DNA of 64,000 nt from an uncultured Bacteroidales bacterium (GCA_946410455.1 CAMKAJ010000002.1:42959-106958), one strand, 5' to 3'; positions 42,733 to 51,260 are shown, numbered from the stretch's first letter. Notes: generated from the letters alone by a model not told the origin. A program made the numbers and translations.

Positions 42733-44112
42733 TCACAGTAGCCCCAAAACATCGGCCGGAAGGAGGGAATTACCCTGGTCTTCTTCCGGGCGAGTTTTAG
42801 TAAATAGTTTGATTAATATTGTTTTACCTTGGGCAAATGGGAGACTTCGGGCTATCTTTTCCAACTGCCGCGTCAATAGACGTCCGTTTTCGCCTGTGGA
42901 CCATTTACACTCACCTATGAGAATAGTCTTTCCGTCGGTGGACTCTGTAACTAAGTCCAGTTCCACGTCGCGGATCTTTTCCTCGCCGTCAACAAGCACT
43001 TTCCCCCACCATCTGGAGGCTTTGCCGAAAACAATTCCGTCAATTCTGTTTCCGGATACCGCATCCCGGCACAGGTGCTCCCACCAGTATCCTATATGTG
43101 AGGTTAGATTATTGGCTAGAGCTTCCTCTATCGGCAGTCTACGGTCCATCTCAATAAAAGAACGGTTTGCCGGGACGAACCTGTAATAGAAACTAAGGAA
43201 AGGGTCTGCTATCTGATACAAGCTTCTTTTACTTGTTTTGGGCGATTCTCCAAAAGGAATATCTTTTTCCAAATAACCCAAATCCAACAGTTTGGCCAAT
43301 GGGCGCGAAAGGTTTGTGGCTGGTTCGTTACACCTTGATGCTATCTCTGAAAGCCGATGGATACCATTGCCCACAATGGACATGATGGTTGCTGTCTTCA
43401 CCGGATCTCTTATGTCGTCCCGGAAAAGATGAAGCGGTTCCTCATACAGCGCTCCAAGATTGGAAAAAATGTGAGTGTCAATGGCTTCTTTAAGGCTGGA
43501 ACAATCCTCTCTAAGCCTCCAGTAACGCGGTACGCCTCCCCACACGGCATAGTTCTCCACTGTCTCCTGCGCATTCAGATTCAAAGCTTCCGACAGGAAA
43601 GGTGCAGCTATCGGCCTCATATTGAAATCGGAATCATCTCTGCCAAACAGGGGAGATGACTCATCGTGAGACAGGTCATACATCATTTGCTGAGAGGAAC
43701 CGCAAAGGACTAAATTGTATTTCAACGGGTCCTTATCATCATCCAGCAGGCCCTGGACAATGGATGGCAGCGCCGGTGTATTCTCCACAAGATATGGAAA
43801 CTCATCCAAACAAACAGTTATTGGCTCAGTTACCCTATGATTGATTGCTTTCAATAGCGCCTTCCAATCTAGGTAAACGGCATCGGCAAACCCCGGGAAT
43901 CTCCTGCTGATGACTTGTGAACACACTAGCATTTGATTAGGCTCGGCCGTTCTATCGGCCTCGTAGTATATGTCGCTTTCCTTCAAAACCTTACCTATCA
44001 GTGCCGACTTCCCTATCCTGCGGCGTCCCCTGACGATGACAAACCTGGGCGAACCACTGTTAAGGAGCTCACGCAGCCGCTGCTGCTCTTTCTTTCTGTC
44101 AACAAATTCCAT
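42733..44112 (-). CDS. AAA ATPase with C-terminal DUF234-type nuclease-like domain
   Basis: 459 residues. N-terminal P-loop ATPase of the archaeal-type group (FVDRKKEQQRL, Walker A GRRRIGKSALI, Walker B ITVCLDEFPYL, sensor LVLCGSSQQMM), a winged-helix middle (HRLSEIASRCNEPATNLSRPL), then a DUF234 domain with a PD-(D/E)xK-like core (VELDLVTESTDGK, LIGECKW). Such proteins are common in mobile or defence-rich regions of Bacteroidota; a restriction-like or toxin role is suspected but not shown. It is a single gene, convergent with the lipoprotein. The 5' region up to 44160 is AT-rich. Confidence 0.85.
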   Translation of the reverse strand: MEFVDRKKEQQRLRELLNSGSPRFVIVRGRRRIGKSALIGKVLKESDIYYEADRTAEPNQMLVCSQVISRRFPGFADAVYLDWKALLKAINHRVTEPITVCLDEFPYLVENTPALPSIVQGLLDDDKDPLKYNLVLCGSSQQMMYDLSHDESSPLFGRDDSDFNMRPIAAPFLSEALNLNAQETVENYAVWGGVPRYWRLREDCSSLKEAIDTHIFSNLGALYEEPLHLFRDDIRDPVKTATIMSIVGNGIHRLSEIASRCNEPATNLSRPLAKLLDLGYLEKDIPFGESPKTSKRSLYQIADPFLSFYYRFVPANRSFIEMDRRLPIEEALANNLTSHIGYWWEHLCRDAVSGNRIDGIVFGKASRWWGKVLVDGEEKIRDVELDLVTESTDGKTILIGECKWSTGENGRLLTRQLEKIARSLPFAQGKTILIKLFTKTRPEEDQGNSLLPADVLGLL

Positions 44113-44443
44113 GTCTATTAATTATGCGATACAAACATAATGTTTATATAGCATAATTCCAAATAATGAATAAAATGGTGTGTTTTTAGTTCAAAATAGA
44201 CGCGCAGTGGTAAGAAGAACACAGAATAACGGAATGAATCGCAATTACATCAGCGTAATGGCAAACAGGGAAAAACACCTCTACAGGTATCTACAATGTA
44301 CTGTCCTGGCGCGCAAGTGCCTTGCCTACAGCTACTTATGGCTTTTGCCTGCACGTTTTTTCTTGCAGGCAAAAGCCATAACTGCATGATTGCCTGCGGT
44401 TTAGCCGCCAGCGGCACCCACACAGCCGCCGCGCCTGCGGATG
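44113..44443. other. Gene-free stretch upstream of the tandem repeats
   Basis: No convincing reading frame on either strand. It contains the 18-bp inverted repeat at 44336-44381 and GC-rich words before the tandem array. Confidence 0.5.
44336..44381. repeat. Perfect 18-bp inverted repeat
   Basis: TTATGGCTTTTGCCTGCA (44336-44353) and its exact complement TGCAGGCAAAAGCCATAA (44364-44381) surround a 10-nt loop CGTTTTTTCT. The T-run is in the loop, so it is not an ordinary terminator. It may be a mobile-element end or a recombination site. Confidence 0.75.
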
Positions 44444-44682
44444 TTTCCGTTCCTACCCCCTCTGCAGGATAGGACGGCGGGAGCAAAAAAGGCCGATTTC
44501 CGTTCCTACCCCCTCAGCAGAATAGGACGGCGGGAGCAAAAAGGCCGATTTCCGTTCCTACCCCCTCTGCAGGATAGGACGGCGGGAGCAAAAAGGCCGA
44601 TTTCCGTTCCTACCCCCTCTGCAGAATAGGACGGCGGGAGCAAAAAGGCCGGTTTCCGTTCCTACCCCCTCTGCAGAATGGG
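44444..44682. repeat. 52-bp tandem repeat, about 4.6 copies
   Basis: Units start at 44444, 44497, 44549, 44601 and 44653 (period 53, 52, 52, 52). Each reads TTTCCGTTCCTACCCCCTC, then TGCAGAATAGGACGG, then CGGGAGCAAAAAGGCCGA with few changes. The period is not a multiple of three and no constant peptide results, so it is non-coding. There are no variable spacers, hence not a CRISPR array. The last unit runs directly into a HEPN-gene 3' fragment. Confidence 0.9.
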
Positions 44683-44683
44683 A

Positions 44684-44849
44684 CAGATTGAGGAAATACT
44701 GTTTTAATAAACAAGCTATGAAACGCTATATAGACAAAGTCTGGGTGGACGATGCCAGGGTATACGCCAAGACCAGAGATGGTCTAGTGGCAAGTTACCC
44801 CTTTGCTATGTGGGAGCGCCTGAATATCGGCGTAAAAAGTGGTAGGTAG
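44684..44849 (+). pseudogene. Remnant of a second HEPN-DUF2442 cassette (HEPN 3' end plus DUF2442 N-terminal half)
   Basis: 44684-44707 codes for QIEEILF-stop, the same as the HEPN C-terminus at 39 kb, with a near-identical spacer (TAAACAAGC against TAAGCAAGC). The next frame, 44718-44849, reads MKRYIDKVWVDDARVYAKTR and DGLVASYPFAMWERL, the N-terminal half of DUF2442, and then stops after 43 codons. It is exactly the half that is missing at 39109-39279. The junction with the tandem repeat is sharp. Confidence 0.75.
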
Positions 44850-45057
44850 TTTGTGTCCAATCCCGAAAAAACGTAACTTTGTGGGGTAACATCAGAGGGT
44901 GTATATTTTTTTTGTTGAAAACAAATACTAATACCGTGTGTATGTGCTTGGAGTTTCCGGACTCCGGACGGTGAGGACGCCCACAAGGCAACCCTCTCCG
45001 GCACGGTGGAGAACCTCCACATAATCGGCAACATCCATTATAGCAAAGAGTTTTTCT

Positions 45058-45065
45058 TAAATTTG
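45058..45065 (+). promoter_or_regulatory. -7 box upstream of nth
   Basis: TAAATTTG ends 8 nt before the nth ATG (45074). The preceding 200 bp (44850-45057) hold no recognisable gene apart from a short open frame ending at the nth start. Confidence 0.5.
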
Positions 45066-45073
45066 TTACCGCT

Positions 45074-45715
45074 ATGACCAGAAAAGAAAGATACGAGGGC
45101 ATTGTGGGGTGGTTCCGGGAGAATGTGCCTGTGGCGCAGAGCGAGCTGAGTTTTGCCGATCCTTACCAGCTGATTGTGGCTGTGGTGCTGTCTGCGCAGT
45201 GCACAGACAAGCGGGTAAACATGGTGACGCCTGAGCTCTTCCGCCGCTACCCTACTGCCGAGAAGCTGGGCGCAGCGCCCGTGGAGGATATTTATGAGCT
45301 CATCCGCAGCGTATCGTATCCCAACAACAAGGCCCGCCACCTGCAGGCGCTCGGGCGCAAGCTCTCAGAAGACTTCGGCGGCAAAGTGCCCGCAACGGTG
45401 GAGCAGCTGATGACCCTTCCGGGCGTTGGACGAAAGACCGCAAACGTGGTTGCATCAATCATATACGACGAGCCCGTGATTGCGGTAGACACCCACGTGT
45501 TCCGGGTATCGCACCGCCTGGGGCTGTCGCGCGGCAAGACTCCGTACGACGTAGAGCTGGACCTGGAAAAGAATATCAAGACCGATAATCGCGCCACCGC
45601 ACACCACTGGCTGATACTTCACGGCCGCTATACCTGCACCGCCCGTGCGCCCAAATGCGCGGAGTGCGCACTCAAACCATGGTGCCAATACTATTCCCGC
45701 AATGCCAATCGTTAA
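45074..45715 (+). CDS. nth: Endonuclease III
   Basis: A 213-residue DNA glycosylase/AP lyase that removes oxidised pyrimidines. The helix-hairpin-helix LPGVGRKTANVV contains catalytic Lys121; Asp139 lies in AVDTHVFRV. The C-terminal 4Fe-4S cluster has four Cys spaced C-x6-C-x2-C-x5-C (CTARAPKCAECALKPWC). Full length. It overlaps miaA by 14 nt at its 3' end. Confidence 0.96.
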   Translation: MTRKERYEGIVGWFRENVPVAQSELSFADPYQLIVAVVLSAQCTDKRVNMVTPELFRRYPTAEKLGAAPVEDIYELIRSVSYPNNKARHLQALGRKLSEDFGGKVPATVEQLMTLPGVGRKTANVVASIIYDEPVIAVDTHVFRVSHRLGLSRGKTPYDVELDLEKNIKTDNRATAHHWLILHGRYTCTARAPKCAECALKPWCQYYSRNANR

Positions 45716-46502
45716 GAATCTGATAGCGGCACTGCCTGAGCCTGAGACTCTGGACCTGGAAGCCCTGAGGGCAGCCATACACAACGGCTCCGTGGAGCTG
45801 GTGTGCGTGCTGGGCCCCACGGCTTCCGGCAAAACGCGTTATGCCGTGCAGCTGGCACGGGCACTGGGACAAGGTGCAGAAATCATCTCGGCCGACTCCC
45901 GGCAAGTTTACCGCCGCATGGACATAGGTACGGGCAAGGATTTGAGCGAATACGGCGAGGTCCCCTATCACCTGATTGACATAGTAGAACCGGGTACCCA
46001 GTACAACGTGTACCGCTTCAAGCAAGACTTTGCGGCAGCTTACTCAGACATCCGGGAGCGCGGCGGCGTCCCCATTCTCTGCGGAGGTACAGGCCTGTAT
46101 ATCAGCGCCGTAACGGGAGAATATGATTTCCGGGAGAAGAAGCCGCTGAGCGCAGAGCCAGCAGCACCGGCTCCCTCTGCCCCCCGCACGTTCTTCATCG
46201 GCACGCTGGTCTCTCGGGAAGTGCGGAACCAGCGCATAGACGCTCGGCTGAGCGCACGTCTGCAAGAAGGTATGATAGACGAGATTCGAGCCCTTCTGGA
46301 GGAAGGCGTGCCGGCCCAGACACTTATCGGCTATGGCCTTGAGTATAAATTCGTTACGCTATACCTCACAAGGCAGCTCAGCTACACTCAGATGCAGGAG
46401 CAACTGGCCATCGCCATCCATCAGTTCGCCAAGCGCCAGATGACCTGGTTCCGAGGCATGGAGCGCAGCGGCGTGAGGATTCACTGGGTGAACCCCTGCT
46501 GA
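45702..46502 (+). CDS. miaA: tRNA dimethylallyltransferase, short form
   Basis: The start ATG 45702 (MPIVKNLIAALPEPE) is preferred over an in-frame ATG deeper inside nth. 266 residues against ~300-316 usually. The P-loop GPTASGKT, ADSRQVYRRMDIGTGK, CGGTGLYI and the C-terminal IAIHQFAKRQMTWFRG (tRNA-binding) are all present. The insert domain after GLYISAV is reduced to a Pro/Ala-rich linker (EPAAPAPSAP). It adds the isopentenyl group to A37 of tRNAs. The frame that follows its TGA is a HipA-like remnant. Confidence 0.9.
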   Translation: MPIVKNLIAALPEPETLDLEALRAAIHNGSVELVCVLGPTASGKTRYAVQLARALGQGAEIISADSRQVYRRMDIGTGKDLSEYGEVPYHLIDIVEPGTQYNVYRFKQDFAAAYSDIRERGGVPILCGGTGLYISAVTGEYDFREKKPLSAEPAAPAPSAPRTFFIGTLVSREVRNQRIDARLSARLQEGMIDEIRALLEEGVPAQTLIGYGLEYKFVTLYLTRQLSYTQMQEQLAIAIHQFAKRQMTWFRGMERSGVRIHWVNPC

Positions 46503-46739
46503 CCCTCCTCAGTTACGGCGCAAGCGGGTTACCTTAATGGGAAAAAGAAGCAGCTGAAGGATGCTGACTTCAGGGCCGCATATCGGACTTGCGGTGTTCC
46601 AGAAATTGTCTTCGACCGCTTGAAGCAGAAGTATGTGAATCTCCTTCCCAAGTTTGAAGAAGAGATTCGGTGCTCATTCCTTTCTGATGAACTCAAAGCG
46701 TCTTATATAGAACTACTTCACCGCACCTCAGGCGCATAA
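46503..46739 (+). pseudogene. HipA-like toxin, C-terminal remnant
   Basis: An open frame directly after the miaA stop (no start codon of its own) reads TAQAGYLNGKKKQLKDADFR, VPEIVFDRLKQKYVNL and IRCSFLSDELKASYIELLHR before TAA 46739. The F-L-(S/P)-D-E-x-K-xx-Y segment resembles the C-terminal helices of HipA-family kinases. Only ~75 residues remain, so this is the tail of a lost toxin gene. Confidence 0.45.
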
Positions 46740-46755
46740 GAAATAATGCAACTTA

Positions 46756-48403
46756 TCACCCTTTGGCATAATCCCGGGGAGAGACGCCAAATTTCTTGCG
46801 GAAGCGGATAGAGAAATACTTAGGCGTAGAGAAGTTGAGCTGGGCGGCAATGTCTGATGGGCGGACTTCTCCGTCGCGGATCATACGCGCAGCATGCCTG
46901 AGGCGCACATCTTCTATAAAATCTCTGGGACTCATGCCGGAGCTGTTCTTAAGCCGCAGCGTTAGGGTAGTCTTACTCATATTCAACTCCCTGCACAGGA
47001 GGGCTACGTTTAGCTCAGAGGATGAAATATTGCGCTCCACCGCACCTATAGCGGCATTGAGGAATTTATCCTGAACATGCTCTGAAGTAATGACCCCGGA
47101 TCCGCTGCCCGCCAGATACATGTGCTCTGCAAGAGCTTTGCGATTCTGGATCAATGAACGGCAACGGGCCAGAAGCAATTCTACAGAGAATGGTTTGGCG
47201 ATGTAATCATCCGCTCCAAGCGCAAGACCTTCCAGATTATGACGCTCAGACGCATGCGCAGTAATAAGCACTATCGGGATATGGCGAGTCTCATAATCTT
47301 TTCTCAAAGTAGCACAAAGGGTAAGTCCATCCATCTCCGGCATCATAACGTCACTCACGATTATATCTGGCTGCTTTTCACGCGCAATAGCACAGGCCTC
47401 GCGGCCATTCTTTGCGACAAGCAACTTATACTCTCCGGAAAAGATGTCCTGCAATAGCGCACGCATATCAGCATTATCATCCGCAATAAGCATAGTGTAT
47501 TCTCCCTGCCCGGAAGGATACATCTCTGCTCGGTCAAAGGCGGGGAGGTCGTCAACCTCTTCCCCCAGGGAGTCTTCAACCTCAAGGAAATTAGACACAA
47601 TGCGGTTCATCTCCAAAGCCCCTTTGTAAGACTGACGCAACAGAGCGTTCCCTTGCAAGCTGGCACCATAACGTTTAAAGAACAAGCTCAACTGCCCAAT
47701 TACCGAGGTTAGCGGAGTCCGCAATTCGTGGGATAGCTTAATAAAAAGCTTGGTCCTACTCTCATTCTCTGCTTCCTTGTCTCTAAGTCGTTGCCTGAGC
47801 AGAAGCCTGCTATAGAGCATGTACACAAAGAATATCAGCAAAGCCATCGCAACAAATAAATAGATTATCTGTGCGACGAGAGAGAAATACCATGGACGCA
47901 TAACCCGGAGAGACATCGTTGAAACATTTTCTCTTGCTCCTACAGGCCTAGTCATAACAGTGTAAGTTCCTGGTCTTAACCCGACCATAGAAAGCGGTGC
48001 TGATGGATTGAAGGGAACCCACTCACCACTTGTACCGCCGATATGATACTCATAATTCTGAGAATACTCCCCGGAATAATCGTAATTAGCAAATTCCAGG
48101 AGTAAATCGTTTTGGCTGTAACTTAAACAAAGAGGTTGGCCGGTCGACGGCCTGAATATCGTTCCTGTACCAACCGCCTCAATTATGTCTATCTTCAAAG
48201 GCGGCAAGGCCGGAATATGTGGTATATCCGATAGTTTCAAGAGGACCGCCCCATCACTACCAAAAACAAGGCAACGCTCTTCATCCAGATTTATGGCACA
48301 GCCATCACGTGCCGACGTAATAGCCAGCCCATTCTTATCTGTATAATTGAGACTCTTGGAAAGAGACGGATTGAATACAGACAGACCTGTACGGCTCCAC
48401 CAA
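46756..48403 (-). pseudogene. Hybrid two-component system remnant lacking sensor and kinase ATPase domains
   Basis: The reading frame is open from 46756 up to about 48403 and its upstream end is cut off by a uxuA fragment. In order: end of a beta-propeller sensor ([28 protein letters not shown]), Y_Y_Y domain, one membrane segment, HisKA with its phospho-acceptor (LSHELRTPLTS), then directly a receiver (IADDNADMRALL, SDVMMPEMDG, ITAH, KPF) and an AraC-type DNA-binding domain. The HATPase_c domain that should follow HisKA is absent. Such proteins normally sense glycan fragments and switch on nearby SusCD loci. This copy cannot phosphorylate itself. A TTG at 48240 could start a shorter product. 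Confidence 0.8.
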
Positions 48404-48653
48404 ACGGGACGAGGAGGGCAACTTCTACGAAGCCAACCTCCTGGAAGGTGACGTGCCCGTTTACGAGATGATGAAGGCCATGTTGGAAGTGGAGCAGAAA
48501 CGCGGCTTCCGCATCTTCCTGCGCCCGGACCACGGCCATCAGATGTGCGATGACCTTAATCGCAAATCCAATCCCGGTTATTCCTGCTACGGCCGCCTCC
48601 GTTCCCTCGCCGAGCTCCGAGGCCTGGAGCACGCCATTGCAAAAACTCTGTAG
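48402..48653 (+). pseudogene. uxuA 3' fragment (mannonate dehydratase C-terminus)
   Basis: 84 codons from [17 protein letters not shown] to [15 protein letters not shown] match the C-terminus of the intact uxuA at 61580-62737 almost residue for residue (a handful of changes), while the DNA differs at roughly 18% of sites by hand count. No start codon or N-terminus is present. It is joined head to head with the truncated two-component gene. Confidence 0.85.
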
Positions 48654-48656
48654 CAT

Positions 48657-48780
48657 ACCCTGACACGCAGAGAGTGTTCCTAATGTCCCTATAATTGGGA
48701 CATTAGGCGCAAAATTACCTTAAAACGCGCTTAATGTCCAGGTATTCGGGACATTAGGCGCATTGAATCTAATGCTCCGG
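48657..48780. repeat. Palindromic repeat element, copy A
   Basis: ~124 bp that recurs (about 92% identical by hand) downstream of uxuA at 61451-61574. It contains CTAATGTCCC/GGGACATTAG and CTTAATGTCC/GGGACATTAGG inverted pairs. A shorter copy is at 49832-49869. Confidence 0.8.
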
Positions 48781-48870
48781 CCTTTGCGCTGGGGTGCCCC
48801 AATGTTCCCATACTCATACGACTGATAATTGCGAAAAAGAATTATCTTTGCGAAATAACAACATGGCCCT

Positions 48871-49344
48871 ATGGAAGAAGATACAGACATCTTGTTTCAC
48901 GGAAGCAATACCGTAGTGGAAAAGCCCACTATTCAGATATCCGGATATAACAAAGACTTCGGATATGGTTTTTATTGTACCCGAATGGACAAGCAAGCTG
49001 TTCGATGGGCATTAACCAAACGCGGAGAGCACATTGTCAATGCCTATCAGTACAAGGCCAATCCATCTCTCAAGATTCTCTCATTTGAAAAGATGACCGA
49101 TCCCTGGCTGGACTTCGTGGTTGATTGTAGGCGCGGCATTCCTCACGATTACGACATCGTAGAAGGCCCCATGGCTGATGATCAGATTTGGGATTACGTG
49201 GAAGATTTTATGGATGGTACCATCTCCAGAGAGGCCTTCTGGGAGTTAGCTAAATTCAAGTATCCCACCCACCAGATTACGTTCTGCACTGGAGAGGCAT
49301 TGGAAACCCTGTCATTTAACGAATTCAAACGCTATGACGAATAA
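48871..49344 (+). CDS. DUF3990 family protein (ADP-ribosyltransferase-like toxin candidate)
   Basis: 157 residues. ILFHGSNTVVEKPTIQIS, then KDFGYGFYCTRMDKQAVRWA, is the family signature (His near the start, GxGFYxT strand, and a late conserved segment PTHQITFCTGEALETLSF). The fold is related to ADP-ribosyltransferases that modify proteins or nucleic acids. It overlaps the next gene by 11 nt, as in toxin-antitoxin pairs. A TATCTTTG -7 box is at 48843-48850. Palindromic repeat copies lie on both sides. Confidence 0.75.
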   Translation: MEEDTDILFHGSNTVVEKPTIQISGYNKDFGYGFYCTRMDKQAVRWALTKRGEHIVNAYQYKANPSLKILSFEKMTDPWLDFVVDCRRGIPHDYDIVEGPMADDQIWDYVEDFMDGTISREAFWELAKFKYPTHQITFCTGEALETLSFNEFKRYDE

Positions 49345-49804
49345 GTTCTTCCCCAAGGAGCAGGTTTCACAGAACGATCTGTACTTCGTCTGCTATATGA
49401 TAGAGAGGGTGGCCAGGAAGCTCCACCAACCTAACCTATACGTGGTGAATGCATTGGGGTATGACGAACTTTACCGCCAACTAAGCTTAGCCTCAGTCCT
49501 TCATAGCGACAATCCAGCAAAAGTGGAAAACGACTGGATAGAAGACAACCATCTTGTTCCCGGAAACTATGACGTTACCAAAGTCCGTCCAGACCTGGAT
49601 GTTCGCATACCTTCGCCAACCCAAATGGGAAAGGTATACAAAAGACTAATTCTCAGCACGCTAAACAAAGGAGAAGATTGGGTGAATGCGCTTATCCGCG
49701 TCTATTCAAATCCACTCTGCCAAACCTTGGACAATTACAACTGCAGCGCCTTCTACGAGCCATCTCCAACCATCACAAAAGCCTTCCTCAACGGCGGGTT
49801 CTAA
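49334..49804 (+). CDS. Partner of the DUF3990 protein, DUF3791-like N-terminal region
   Basis: 156 residues. The N-terminal ~70 (NDLYFVCYMIERVARKL, LGYDELYRQLSLASVLHSDN) resemble DUF3791 proteins, which commonly accompany DUF3990 genes. The C-terminal half (VRIPSPTQMGKVYKRLIL) is not recognised. The 11-nt overlap indicates coupled translation. An antitoxin role is inferred from position only. Confidence 0.5.
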   Translation: MTNKFFPKEQVSQNDLYFVCYMIERVARKLHQPNLYVVNALGYDELYRQLSLASVLHSDNPAKVENDWIEDNHLVPGNYDVTKVRPDLDVRIPSPTQMGKVYKRLILSTLNKGEDWVNALIRVYSNPLCQTLDNYNCSAFYEPSPTITKAFLNGGF

Positions 49805-49831
49805 GTACTCTCTCTCCGCTCAGGAGATTCT

Positions 49832-49869
49832 TGACACGCAAAGTGTGTTCATAATGTCCCTATAATCAG
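49832..49869. repeat. Palindromic repeat element, partial copy C
   Basis: TGACACGCAAAGTG, then TTC, then ATAATGTCCCTATAATCAG matches the first ~38 bp of copies A and B. It ends where the barrel gene ends (49866). Confidence 0.7.
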
Positions 49870-50447
49870 AAAGCGTAGCCCAGGTTAACGCCGAGCGAGG
49901 AGAAATTGCCGTCCAGGATTGTCTGGAAGCCGCCATCGCCAAAACCTGGCGACAAAGACAAGTTTACGGAAGCCCTGATGTGCTTGCCCAGCTGCAATCC
50001 TACACGGGGACCTATGTCGCAGTAGCTCAGAGAATTGAAGAATTCCTTAAAATTCCCGGAGAACTGCCCGAAGCCAGGCCCCACCGTAACTCCGATAAAG
50101 GGCTTTATGGCGCTCTTGGGGAATAGTTTCACCTCTGCAACCAGTTTGATGGACTCCTGGAAGTACCTTAGCTGATTCGCCACATTCACTATATTCTCCC
50201 AAAGTTTGTCGCTGCTGGTTTTGAAGTCCAGCTGTGCACCAATCGCCAGCCAGTTGGTAATCCCAAAACGATATTCTGCATACATCGTGAGTCCGGGAGC
50301 GCGGGTCAATAAATCTCCGGACGATAAGAATGACGGATTGAAGTTTGCCCCTCCAACGCCCAACTCTATGGTATGACTGAAAGCTTCCTGCCCTCTGAGA
50401 GAAAGGCAACAGCACAAAATTGCAGTTATACAAAGTAACTTTTTCAT
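49866..50447 (-). CDS. Small outer-membrane beta-barrel protein
   Basis: 193 residues with a signal peptide (MKKLLCITAILCCCLSLRGQ) and alternating amphipathic strands ending in LGVNLGYAF, with a terminal Phe as in outer-membrane barrels. Probably an 8-stranded porin-like protein (OMP_b-brl type). It is the last gene of the envelope operon that begins at 53.6 kb, 30 bp after the previous gene. Ligand unknown. Confidence 0.8.
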   Translation of the reverse strand: MKKLLCITAILCCCLSLRGQEAFSHTIELGVGGANFNPSFLSSGDLLTRAPGLTMYAEYRFGITNWLAIGAQLDFKTSSDKLWENIVNVANQLRYFQESIKLVAEVKLFPKSAIKPFIGVTVGPGFGQFSGNFKEFFNSLSYCDIGPRVGLQLGKHIRASVNLSLSPGFGDGGFQTILDGNFSSLGVNLGYAF

Positions 50448-50477
50448 CTTTCGCCTAATTTGCGCAAATATACAAAA

Positions 50478-51260
50478 CTATTCAGACAGCAGGAAGGCCC
50501 GGAGCTTGTCGCCGAACTGCACGGCGTCGTTCTGGCTGTGCTTGGCAACAAGGAAAGCCGTACGCTGATGATTGCCCATGTATGTGTAATTGAGCGCGAT
50601 ACCGCCGCCCACAAGCCCAGTAACCCAGTATCCGGAGACGAAGTTTGCCACCGTAAAGGCCAGTGCGGCAAGATTCATTGCCCCGGATAGCACCCCCTCA
50701 CCGGGGGCATCGTTGTACAAATGCCCCAGGGGCGGGAAGAAAGACATCACCAGCGAGGTCGTAGGGTTGTATTCCCGTGGCTTTGCGGCATAAAGGTCGA
50801 GCAGTGAGGGCAGGCGCTGGCTGGGGCCGTCCCAGCTGATGTAACGCGCTGCGTAGATCTGCGATTCGTCGTAGCGGCCGGCGTACGCAAGTGCCAGAGC
50901 GTGAAGCAGAAGCGCATCAGGGCTGCCGTCTCCTACCTGGGCCACGAGCGAGGCGGCCTGGGAGAATTCTCCATCCAGCAAATAACACAGCTCCTGCTGA
51001 TACAGCACGTCTGTGCGCTCCTCGGGAGTGAGGGCGAAAAGCCGCACGCGCGAGAGCGTGGCCGATGCCTCCTTGTAGCGCCCGGCCTGCTTGTAGCAGA
51101 GCGCTTTGGCGCGCAGGGCATCGTTTACCTCGACAAGGCTAGCGCCCTCGAATACGATACGCTCGTACCCGACAGCGAGGGAATCCAAGTCCTGCGCCCT
51201 ACTTAAAGACAGTGCGCAGAGGAATATGGATATTGTACAGAACAGCCGTTTGCTGAGCAT
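50478..51260 (-). CDS. TPR-like exported membrane protein (DUF5683-like C-terminus)
   Basis: 260 residues. Signal peptide MLSKRLFCTISIFLCALSLSRAQ. Helical repeat region (~25-155; ALCYKQAGRYKEASATLSRV, ALAYAGRYDESQIYAARYI). Then a membrane part with FFPPLGHLYNDAPGEGVLSG followed by two hydrophobic segments, like the P-G-(L)-G-x-x-Y core of DUF5683-type proteins. It is a partial paralogue of the upstream gene. Its start lies 62 nt inside that gene; the clean signal peptide supports this start. Confidence 0.65.
   Translation of the reverse strand: MLSKRLFCTISIFLCALSLSRAQDLDSLAVGYERIVFEGASLVEVNDALRAKALCYKQAGRYKEASATLSRVRLFALTPEERTDVLYQQELCYLLDGEFSQAASLVAQVGDGSPDALLLHALALAYAGRYDESQIYAARYISWDGPSQRLPSLLDLYAAKPREYNPTTSLVMSFFPPLGHLYNDAPGEGVLSGAMNLAALAFTVANFVSGYWVTGLVGGGIALNYTYMGNHQRTAFLVAKHSQNDAVQFGDKLRAFLLSE

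Noticed and set aside
44441..44629. 62-codon frame across the tandem repeats
   Set aside because: The 52-bp period shifts frame in every unit, so no constant peptide is encoded.
44444..44682. Possible CRISPR array
   Set aside because: The units are contiguous 52-bp tandem copies with no variable spacers, and no cas genes are near.
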